A model generated the notes under the pieces. It was not told where the DNA came from. It searched no databases and saw nothing but the letters and a program-made list of their open reading frames with translations. Positions 1 to 7,600 of a stretch of DNA of 64,000 bases are shown piece after piece. Within the stretch, counting starts at the first letter, position 1; each line of letters begins with the position of its first letter. This stretch comes from Sporofaciens musculi. Lineage in GTDB: Bacteria; Bacillota; Clostridia; Lachnospirales; Lachnospiraceae. The stretch covers positions 3,100,501 through 3,164,500 of the forward strand of contig NZ_WUQX01000001.1 of the NCBI RefSeq assembly GCF_009830285.1, read 5' to 3'. The position numbers were made by a program, and so were the translations under genes.

Positions 1-230
1 TCGTCTCCCTTCAACAGATTGCAGACATTGTGCACTCTGTTATAGGCAATCTCAGGCTCAACACCTCGACTATCCGTTGGATACAGGACACAGTCGCAAT
101 CCGCCAGGGTTGACAGCTCGATTCGCTCGGTATTCATCACCGTGTACGCTTCGTAGTTCATCTTCTTTAGGAGTACACCGGTGGCATTGGCTCCTGTCAA
201 GTCGTCTGCTATTACAACACACTGAGACAT
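1..230 (-). CDS. four-carbon acid sugar kinase (DUF1537), 5' part only
   Basis: Only the first 76 codons are inside the window; the gene continues past the left edge. Translation from ATG at 230 gives MSQCVVIADDLTGANATG, the N-terminal nucleotide-fold signature (ADDLTGAN) of the four-carbon acid sugar kinase family (OtnK/DtnK-like), which phosphorylates 3-oxo-tetronate or threonate-type acids in the cytoplasm. The start is supported by AAGGAGG about 7 nt upstream and by a good promoter at 276-304. A second kinase of the same broad family ends 160 bp upstream, so this is a tandem pair of diverged paralogues. Family call is firm, substrate is not. Confidence 0.8.
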   Translation of the reverse strand, partial: MSQCVVIADDLTGANATGVLLKKMNYEAYTVMNTERIELSTLADCDCVLYPTDSRGVEPEIAYNRVHNVCNLLKGD

Positions 231-275
231 AACCAGCCTCCTTTCTATAAACATTTTTTGTTTGATTGTGTTTAT

Positions 276-304
276 ATTGTACTCTTATTGTTCATTTATG
301 TCAA
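276..304 (-). promoter_or_regulatory. promoter of the left-edge DUF1537 kinase
   Basis: On the minus strand TTGACA (299-304) is followed after 17 bp by TACAAT (276-281), about 45 bp before the ATG at 230. The AT-rich flanks contain T-rich motifs of the form TGTTTGTTT near 350 and TTTGTTTGATT near 258, which could be operator half-sites, but no regulator can be named. The second kinase therefore probably has its own transcript. Confidence 0.7.
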
Positions 305-390
305 TTTAATCTATTTATTATCAAAAATTTCAGCTAATCGCACAAATAAAATGTTTGTTTTTGTTTATTTTCACCAGAACCCTACATGGG

Positions 391-1815
391 CTATTTTCCC
401 ATCAGCACCTCTGCTGCCTCTTTTAGAGTCGTAATCTCCCCTACATTTCCTGGGAAAATGACATAAGGTGTCATTGGAAACTTGCTCTCATCCCCTGTCT
501 GCCAAACCGGAATACCCGGCTTAATCTGACCGAGAACATTAGCTTTCCTGACCCTAAGGGCTTTCGTCCCCACATCACTGGAGGTAATGCCACCTTTGGC
601 AATCACGAAGCTTGGCGTAACGCTAAGCCGTCCCACCAAAGACTGCACCGCATCGGAAATCTTAACGGACAGTCTCAGTTCGTCCTCCTTATCTCCGGTA
701 TCCGCCGTGATTAATGCCCGCGTCGTATAACAGCAAACAGTCTTTCCGGCTTTGATGCACTCCTCCTCTTTATCAAGGCACCGCTTCACCTCTGCCTCAA
801 ACGCAGCCTCATCCTTTACGAGAGTCGCATCCAATTCAATAAATTCAATATCAGACAGCTCTTTTAAACACTCTACCTGCTTCGTGGTTTTATCCGTGTG
901 GGAGCCGACTACAATAATTCCTCCGTTTGACGTCTCTTTTACCACCATCTGCTCTCTTAACAGCAAGGGCTGGTCTGTCACAGCGCCCATGACCTTTACG
1001 ATGGCGGCCGCTGTACGGAACATGAATACCTTGCCCTTTGCCATAGCGCGGTAAAGAGCCACACAGAACACCTTCACATCCACATAATCGACTGCATTTA
1101 CAATAATCTTATTGAAATCCTTCACCTCCATCAACTGGGCCTCAATCCTGTCAATGTCCATGTTGTGGATATCCTCAAGGGAAATACAGGTCACATCAGC
1201 GGCTTTATATGCGCCCTTCGTCTTTTCCTCCACGTATTCTGGCATGGTCATTGCAGTATAGCCAAAGGTCTTATCCTTGGCAAATTCCGTCTCATTTGCC
1301 GGAACAAGGTCGTCGCCGTACTTTACGTAGTGTACGTTCTCAATGGTAAAGCGTCCTCCTTCTTTGAAAAACGGACAGAGAATCTCGCCGTCAATGGTCT
1401 TTCCCGTATTCTGCTCATAGCAGCTCTTAAGAAGCTGCGTCTCCAAGGGGTAATGTCCCCGCAGCGTGCTGTCGCTTCTGCTGATGAAAATGTATTCCTT
1501 CCCCGTCTCCTTTGCCACTTGATCCACCACATCCCCAATCTCTTTATGGGCTTTCGTGGTCTGCTCCTCTGTAAAACCGCGGGAGTTGGTCAATACATAG
1601 AACAGATTGTTCTCCTCCTCAAAGCCCTGCCGGATGCTGTCCTTCTCCCAGTTGGTGTAAACAGAAATATCATGAACCGTCTGCACTCCCGTAGGGTCGT
1701 CGTCCAATACCACAATCTTCTTATTATTCCTGTCGATTTCCTTCTTCAAAAGGCTGTCGATATATTCCTCATCAATCCTCTTGTAAGAGTTTATAACCTC
1801 TGCTTTGACTGCCAT
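391..1815 (-). CDS. four-carbon acid sugar kinase family protein (DUF1537)
   Basis: A 474-residue cytoplasmic kinase of the DUF1537 family; known members phosphorylate 3-oxo-tetronates or D-threonate. The N-terminal domain carries LDDDPTGVQTVHD (about residues 35-48); the C-terminal nucleotide-binding half holds FVIAKGGITSSDVGTKAL and GIPVWQTG, typical of the family. The frame stays open to a TTG at 1839, but ATG at 1815 is preferred because AGGGAGG sits 8 nt upstream. It lies 16 bp after the dehydrogenase stop and is almost certainly cotranscribed with it. The pair resembles LtnD/OtnK modules for threonate or erythronate; no third-step enzyme (OtnC-type) is visible. The exact substrate is inferred only. 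Confidence 0.87.
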   Translation of the reverse strand: MAVKAEVINSYKRIDEEYIDSLLKKEIDRNNKKIVVLDDDPTGVQTVHDISVYTNWEKDSIRQGFEEENNLFYVLTNSRGFTEEQTTKAHKEIGDVVDQVAKETGKEYIFISRSDSTLRGHYPLETQLLKSCYEQNTGKTIDGEILCPFFKEGGRFTIENVHYVKYGDDLVPANETEFAKDKTFGYTAMTMPEYVEEKTKGAYKAADVTCISLEDIHNMDIDRIEAQLMEVKDFNKIIVNAVDYVDVKVFCVALYRAMAKGKVFMFRTAAAIVKVMGAVTDQPLLLREQMVVKETSNGGIIVVGSHTDKTTKQVECLKELSDIEFIELDATLVKDEAAFEAEVKRCLDKEEECIKAGKTVCCYTTRALITADTGDKEDELRLSVKISDAVQSLVGRLSVTPSFVIAKGGITSSDVGTKALRVRKANVLGQIKPGIPVWQTGDESKFPMTPYVIFPGNVGEITTLKEAAEVLMGK

Positions 1816-1831
1816 TGCAAAATCCTCCCTG

Positions 1832-2719
1832 TTAATCAAACTTCTTTACTTCCACGTCCGCCAGCTTCTCGAAATACTGAACGATTCCGCCGTGGTCGTC
1901 GTTCATATGTCCGTGAATCTTCAAGGTCTGTAAAATCTCATAGAGCTGTGCGGTATATGGAATCGGAACGTCAATGGAATGGGCAGTATTCACCACATTC
2001 TTGATATCCTTGTGATTGATGCGGATTGGGCCGCCCGGCTTAAAGTTGCGCTCTACAATCATCGGAATCTTTGCGTCCAGGACTGCGCTTCCCGCAAGGC
2101 CGCCGCGAATGGCCTCATATACCTTCTGAGGGTCTGCCCCTGCCTTTGTTGCCAGTACAAACGCCTCAGATACGACTGCTATGGTGTTGTTTACAATAAC
2201 CTGGTTGGCAAGCTTGGTGACGCTTCCGCTTCCACTCTCTCCAATCAACAGTGCGGATGAGCCTAAGATGTCAAAATATTCCTTCATCTCATTAAAATCC
2301 TTCTCGTCTCCGCCTGCCATAATCGCCAATGTTCCGGCAACCGCCCCCGGCTCTCCTCCGGAAACCGGCGCGTCCAAAAAGCCTACGCCCTTCTCCTTCA
2401 ACGCCGTGTAACACTCCTTAGATTCCACAGGGGTCACTGAGCTCATGTCGCAGATAATGGTTCCCGCTTTCACGGTTGACGCCACGCCGCCCTCGTCAAA
2501 CAGGATGGATTTGGTAATGGCGCCGCTTGGAACCATAATGATGATACGCTCGCACTTTTCTCCGATCTCTGCGTAGCTCGCTTCTACTGCGCCGGCTGCA
2601 ACCACATCCGCAACTGCCTCCTTGTTCAGATCAGCAACCATCAAGTCTACTCCTGCCTTCAGCATGTTCTTTGCCATTGGTCTTCCCATGATACCAAGTC
2701 CGATAAATCCTACCTTCAT
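1832..2719 (-). CDS. NAD(P)-dependent 2-hydroxyacid dehydrogenase, GarR/LtnD-like
   Basis: A 295-residue member of the 3-hydroxyisobutyrate/tartronate-semialdehyde reductase family. It begins with the Rossmann motif GFIGLGIMGRPMAKN (residues 4-18) and has the substrate loop DAPVSGGEPGA (about 117-127) and the catalytic-lysine region GSGSVTKLANQ (about 160-170). Known relatives reduce tartronate semialdehyde or oxidise L-threonate/D-erythronate at C2. It is the first gene of the minus-strand operon, with AAGGAAG ahead of ATG 2719 and a promoter at 2759-2787. The DUF1537 kinase just downstream favours an LtnD-like role in four-carbon sugar-acid breakdown over glyoxylate metabolism. Family certain, substrate tentative. 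Confidence 0.87.
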   Translation of the reverse strand: MKVGFIGLGIMGRPMAKNMLKAGVDLMVADLNKEAVADVVAAGAVEASYAEIGEKCERIIIMVPSGAITKSILFDEGGVASTVKAGTIICDMSSVTPVESKECYTALKEKGVGFLDAPVSGGEPGAVAGTLAIMAGGDEKDFNEMKEYFDILGSSALLIGESGSGSVTKLANQVIVNNTIAVVSEAFVLATKAGADPQKVYEAIRGGLAGSAVLDAKIPMIVERNFKPGGPIRINHKDIKNVVNTAHSIDVPIPYTAQLYEILQTLKIHGHMNDDHGGIVQYFEKLADVEVKKFD

Positions 2720-2758
2720 TTTTTCAACTTCCTTTCTTGATTTAAATTTGTTGTACCC

Positions 2759-2787
2759 ATCTTACTGCATACCGGTATACCGGTCAA
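2759..2787 (-). promoter_or_regulatory. promoter of the dehydrogenase-kinase operon
   Basis: Minus-strand TTGACC (2782-2787), 17-bp spacer, TAAGAT (2759-2764), 40 bp before the dehydrogenase start. The spacer and part of the -35 box are covered by the palindrome at 2771-2784, a layout expected for repression. Confidence 0.75.
2771..2784. promoter_or_regulatory. palindromic candidate GntR operator
   Basis: ACCGGTATACCGGT is a perfect 14-bp palindrome. Its core GGTATACC fits the GntR-family pattern of GT and AC half-sites. It lies inside the spacer and -35 box of the catabolic promoter and 200 bp upstream of a divergent FCD-type GntR gene, its most likely ligand. Binding is inferred from position and symmetry. 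Confidence 0.65.
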
Positions 2788-2911
2788 TAGATTTGTCAGA
2801 ATTCTTTTGTTTTCTCTCTTTTCTACAGTTTTGCAGGCTTATTTTTGTGCAAAATGTATATGATATTAATTTTATTTCGTTATATTTTTCACAGAATATA
2901 CAATATTGCGG

Positions 2912-2940
2912 TTGACAGGATATATGACAGAATATATACT
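2912..2940 (+). promoter_or_regulatory. promoter of the GntR regulator gene
   Basis: TTGACA (2912-2917), exactly 17 bp, TATACT (2935-2940), 47 bp before ATG 2988. A near-consensus housekeeping promoter. ATATATGACAGAATATAT in and beside the spacer could be a second regulatory site but is not a clean palindrome. Confidence 0.75.
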
Positions 2941-2987
2941 ATTTTTAGATAAGAATCAGAAGCACCAAGAAACGAAAGGATTGTGGC

Positions 2988-3644
2988 ATGACACCGTTAA
3001 ACGAGCAAGCATACCAACATCTGCAAGGCCTAATCATGGAAGGGCAATTTGCTTACAATCAGATTTATTCCGAGACAAAGCTTTCCAAAGAGCTTGGCAT
3101 CTCCCGAACGCCATTTCGGGACGCTGTCCACAGGCTTACCCAGGAGGGTTATATTGACATCATCCCAAGCAAGGGCTTCATGCTTCACAAGCTTACAAGA
3201 CAGGATATTGACGAGACGTTCCAGGTTCGTTCCGCTTTAGAATGTTACTGTACGTTACAGATTACAAAAGAGATTGCGGCCGCGCCTGCAAGCCGAACTG
3301 TAAAGAAGCTCATAAAGGAACTGCGGCTGATCATGGATATGTTAAAGGAAATCATTGACACAGGCGGGTCGATTGAAGAATTCTGCGAGTATGATTTCCA
3401 GTTTCATACCAAGATAATCGACTATCCTGGGAATCATCAGATTTCTTCTATCTTTGCAACCTTCAAATACCGTATGCGCAAGCTGGCCGAGCTTTCACTG
3501 GCACATGATGGAAGGCTTACGGACACCTGGCATGAACATCTGGCTATTTTGGAGGCTATGGAAAATGGGGATGTGGCACACATCTATGAGATTACCCTTA
3601 CACATATGGAGACGGCGCGGGAGATTAATCTGGAGGACCTATAG
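2988..3644 (+). CDS. GntR-family transcriptional regulator (FCD type)
   Basis: A 218-residue regulator. Residues 5-70 form the winged helix (LSKELGISRTPFRDAVHRL, then a YIDIIPSKGF wing); about 75-210 form the all-helical FCD effector domain, with DFQFHTKIIDYPGN and MEETLTHM-like His/Asp positions (FHTK, HEHLAILEAM, LTHMETA) of the metal-binding FCD type. GAAAGGA precedes the ATG. Members of this family sense sugar acids or other carboxylates. It is divergent from the dehydrogenase-kinase operon, whose promoter holds a matching palindrome, so it is probably the local repressor released by the catabolised sugar acid. Its stop is only 2 bp from the convergent response-regulator stop. Confidence 0.9.
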   Translation: MTPLNEQAYQHLQGLIMEGQFAYNQIYSETKLSKELGISRTPFRDAVHRLTQEGYIDIIPSKGFMLHKLTRQDIDETFQVRSALECYCTLQITKEIAAAPASRTVKKLIKELRLIMDMLKEIIDTGGSIEEFCEYDFQFHTKIIDYPGNHQISSIFATFKYRMRKLAELSLAHDGRLTDTWHEHLAILEAMENGDVAHIYEITLTHMETAREINLEDL

Positions 3645-3646
3645 GG

Positions 3647-4372
3647 CTACCCTCCAATCTCCCTGCGCGTCTGCTCAAAACAAAACTCCATATAAGCCTT
3701 TTGTACCTCCTTCTCCCTCCTGCGGCTCATATACACCTTTTTCCCATTGCTCATCTCAAAGAAATGACCGCCAAACTCCTCCACTTCATAGAAATTCACT
3801 ACAATCCCCTTAGCACAGCGCCAAAAATAAGGATATTCACAGATGAGCTTCTCAAACTCAGTCTGAGTAATCCTTGTCCGGATATCTTCCCCTTTCTTAT
3901 TGTAGACCGTTACAATATGATTACCGTATTCTGTGTAAATAATATTGCGCAGAACCATATGCTGTCCGTCCGGCAGGATCACAAAACGGCCGGTCTCATA
4001 TTCCTCCATCTTAAGCCTCTTGAACATATCCGAAATCCTCTGTTTTGAAACCGGCTTCTGCAGATAATAGTGAGCGCCCACTTCATAGCTTTCACTGGCA
4101 AACCCGTTACTGATTGTACAGAAAACCAGCCGGACATCCGCGTCCAGCCGGCGGATTCTTCGTGCGGCGTCAATGCCGGAAAGCCCGTCCATATAGATAT
4201 CCATAAGAATCAGGTCATATCCTTGGACCTCCCACACCCCAAAAAATTCCTCGGCGCTTTGGAAGGTATCCACCCTGTTTTCCAAATACCCTGCTTCGGA
4301 CAGATACCCTCTGATTGCCTCGGACAGATAGCTTAACTCCATCTTTTCATCGTCTATCACAGCGATTTTCAT
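3647..4372 (-). CDS. LytTR-family response regulator
   Basis: A 241-residue two-domain regulator. The receiver (1-120) has the acidic pocket DDEK near residue 7, the phospho-acceptor Asp in LILMDIYMDGLSG (about 57), the Thr/Ser position in VFCTIS and the Lys in YYLQKPVS. A LytTR DNA-binding domain follows (about 135-230: IIYTEYGNHIVTVYN, FWRCAKGIVVNFYEV, VYMSRRREKEV). AgrA/LytR-type proteins bind direct repeats upstream of surface or virulence genes. No histidine kinase lies beside it, so it is an orphan here. It is divergent from the large adhesin gene, and repeat-like sites stand in front of that gene's promoter, which makes the adhesin the likely target. Confidence 0.9.
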   Translation of the reverse strand: MKIAVIDDEKMELSYLSEAIRGYLSEAGYLENRVDTFQSAEEFFGVWEVQGYDLILMDIYMDGLSGIDAARRIRRLDADVRLVFCTISNGFASESYEVGAHYYLQKPVSKQRISDMFKRLKMEEYETGRFVILPDGQHMVLRNIIYTEYGNHIVTVYNKKGEDIRTRITQTEFEKLICEYPYFWRCAKGIVVNFYEVEEFGGHFFEMSNGKKVYMSRRREKEVQKAYMEFCFEQTRREIGG

Positions 4373-4455
4373 AGATTTTCTCCAAACACAAATTTAATGA
4401 ATTCATGATACCACATGTTGATATAAGAGACAATATTGGATACTTTACCACTTGT

Positions 4456-4486
4456 TACCGTTTGAGTTAAAAAAAAACCGTTTAAG
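4456..4486 (+). promoter_or_regulatory. candidate LytTR binding repeats
   Basis: Two direct repeats, ACCGTTTGA (4457-4465) and ACCGTTTAA (4477-4485), start 20 bp apart, about two helical turns. They end 9 bp before the -35 box of the adhesin promoter. LytTR regulators such as AgrA recognise paired 9-bp direct repeats with a GTT core and a 12-13 bp gap, so the core and general layout fit while the gap (11 bp) is slightly short. The regulator gene is the adjacent divergent gene. Confidence 0.6.
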
Positions 4487-4494
4487 AAATTATA

Positions 4495-4524
4495 TTGAAT
4501 GTACGTTTTTCTTCTTTATATAAT
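4495..4524 (+). promoter_or_regulatory. promoter of the anchored adhesin gene
   Basis: TTGAAT (4495-4500), 18 bp, TATAAT (4519-4524), with LytTR-like repeats immediately upstream. The untranslated leader contains two related palindromic 8-mers (CTGTACAG at 4527-4534 and ATGTACAG at 4548-4555). The weak -35 box and long spacer suit an activated promoter. Confidence 0.65.
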
Positions 4525-4615
4525 TTCTGTACAGTCTGCAGAACAGAATGTACAGAAAACACGGATGATTTGCAAACAGCAATGATTCGGATATGGAAAA
4601 GGAGTACAAAGCTTT

Positions 4616-7600
4616 ATGAAAATGAAACCAAACAAACCAACCATCCTTCTTCTCGGAGCGGCAATGCTGTTTTCAATCCTGTCGGCAGGGACGTCCTCTC
4701 TTGCCGCTTTAGCAGCGCCGGAACAATCGGGACAAAATCCCAACTCTTCTTCAAGACCAGGCGAAGAAAAAAATAGGGCTCCGGATACACAACATTTCTC
4801 TACATACTCAGAAGATATTCATACACAGACCAAAAGTCTCTCCAATACAGGGGGCCGCGTTACCTATGAGACAACAGCCGATTATGTGCATACCATATAT
4901 GCCAACGGGGAGCCTTTAATCATCAAAGCCTCCAATTCTGTTGACTATGTAAAATTGTATCTTGATTCCAATGGAAACGGCTTAGGAGAACCGGAGGAGG
5001 AAATCGTTGATTTTAAAGGTGACGGCACCGTTACAGGCGGCGGTATCTTTTACAGGGATGGGGACGGATATTTCCTTCCAAACTCCTCCGTATACGGCGG
5101 CGCCAAGGAGGGCAGATGCCAATATGATACTGACATCACCCTGACAGGCCCAACAGACTCATCCGGAAAATACAATATCAGGTTAATCTTCGGCGGCAAT
5201 AAAAGCGGAAGTTTGACAGGGAATACCCATGTAACGATTTCGGGCGGCAATGCTGGATGGGTATTCGGCGGCGGAAATGAAGGCGAGCTGAACGGAGATA
5301 CCTCCATCTATATGACCGGCGGAAGCTCATTAAAAAATATGTATGGCGGGAGTTTATCCGGACAGATTAACGGGAATACCCACATTCATATCGAAGCCGG
5401 ACAGGTTGCTTCTGTCTACGGCGGCAATGAGAATTCGGGACTGATTACAGGCAATACTGAGCTTACCTTTGACGCCAACTCCACAGCAGAGGGATGGATT
5501 TACGGCGGCGGCGCCGGATACTCTGACAGCGCTGCAACAGAGGTTGCCGGAAGCGCCAACATTAGGGTCAACGGCGGTACCTTTTTCCATAACCTTTACG
5601 GCGGCGGCGCCTTTAGAGGCGCAAAGGTTGGCGGCAGCAGCATTACCGTTAATGACGGCGCCTTTAGCGGGTGGATCTACGGCGGCGGCGAGGAAACCTC
5701 CCTCGTGGCCAATCAAGCCTCAATCACCATTAAGGGCGGCAACATTCCTGCCGTATGCGCTTCCGGCGCCGGTTTTAACAATACAACGGCCCAGGTCCAA
5801 GACGCCGAGCTTCTCTTACAAGGCGGCGCCGTGGGCAGATGCTTAACCCATCCCAATGAAGCCGACAGAGCGGCGGCCTTAAACGGCGATTTTTCCCTCC
5901 AATTATCCGGAAATACATTTTCTAATACAGAGATTTATCTGGGGCAAACCAATCCCTCTGTGCAGCTTAAAAATGTGGCGGTAACATTGACAGACACATC
6001 TTTAAGACTCCTGAAACTCCAGTCTCAGATAACAGGAAAGCTGTCTGTCACCTTAAAGCATGCAGACCTTGCAGAGCTTGTGCTATTAAAAGATACCCTT
6101 GCCCCTGCTTTAGAGACAAACCTTACCTACACAGACTGCGGCTCAAGCACAGGACGCTTTGGAACCTTTGTCCAGGGTTCAAATAATTACTTTACAGACA
6201 GGGATAATCCTCTGCTGACAGGCTCACAACTGAATCAGAACCAATTCAGTACCCTCACATTCCAAAACAGCTATGTGAATTACTATGACGACACCCTGGC
6301 AAATGAGGACAACAGCCCAAAGGCATGTGCAGAAAAACTTGTTATCAACGGCGGCGCATTGAGGATTACCGGAAATATGCTTACCAATATGCCTAAAACC
6401 GAATTTCAGAACAATCCCCTGCTGATTCGCACCAGCAGTTTCTATGAGGGGTTCCATTTTGATGAAAATCCCGAAGGTCTGGCCCGTCTCCAATGGATGG
6501 ATACCAACGGGACAGGGATTCCTGAACAGACGGCTGACCATTGTATTGCGGAAACGCCACTTGATACCCCTGACGATACCTTTGGGGCCGCAAGTTCGGA
6601 ATATGCCCTAAAGAGAGACACAGCCTACCGCGCCGACTTAACGGGCCAGCAGTTCTGGGAAGGGACGGTATGGTACACCGACAAGACTGAACTGCTGTGC
6701 AAATGTCAGGTCATCCCTTCTTTCTTAACAGAAACCTTGTTTTCCCTTCCCAAAGATAACACACTGGCCTCCTTTACCTTGAAGGACGTACTCACAGGCA
6801 CTACCAACCTTTCCTCTAGCTGTCTGGTTATCGGCCACAGGGGCTCCTCTCCAAGCTTTACTTACTCCGTGGTTCCCGACGGGACAACCATTGCAGACAT
6901 TGCAATCACTGACGACTGCCTTACCGTCGGCAGCGCCGGAACCGTCCATGTCTCAGTGACCCAGGAACTGAATGGTAAGACTCTTCACTATAACGACTAT
7001 GTGAAAATCATTCATGTTCCCATGGAAGACAGCTTTCGGTTTACGAAAGGGCTGGCAGAGGATCTTCCCCTCTCCTTTGACGGGGATGGAATAGAGTTTG
7101 ACACAAGATACTCTTTTATCTGGAACGAATCAGACCACAAATTCATGGCTTCCGACGATTATACCATGACGCTTGACAATAATGCCCTTAATTTCATTCT
7201 TAAGAAAGATTATCTGAATCAGCTTGACCCTGGCGAATATTATTTTCAGACCAATGCATATGTAAAGAAGGACGACTACAACGGACAGCGATGCGAATAT
7301 AATTTTAAGGTTACCATTACCCTTCCCACAGAAGTAGATCATCCGGTGATTGAGTTGTCCCAGAACCGCTTTCACTACGACGGACTCCTAAAAAAACCCT
7401 CCGTAACCGTAAAACACGGCGACACGGTCATTCCTTCCAGTGAGTACGCCGTAACCTATGAGAATAACTTGAACGTGGGTACCGCCTCCGTCATAATTAA
7501 GAATAACGCGGGAGGAAATTATATTGTAAACGGACAGACCACTTTTGAGATTACCAACGAATATCGTCCAGAAAAGGGGACTGATTACGTCACGACACCC

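Noticed and set aside
1165-2004. Long plus-strand open frame antisense to the kinase and dehydrogenase
   Set aside because: It mirrors well-supported minus-strand genes, has no ribosome site and shows no domain-like sequence.
5354-5716. Minus-strand open frames within the adhesin repeat region
   Set aside because: Alanine/glycine-rich shadow of the repetitive coding sequence on the other strand.
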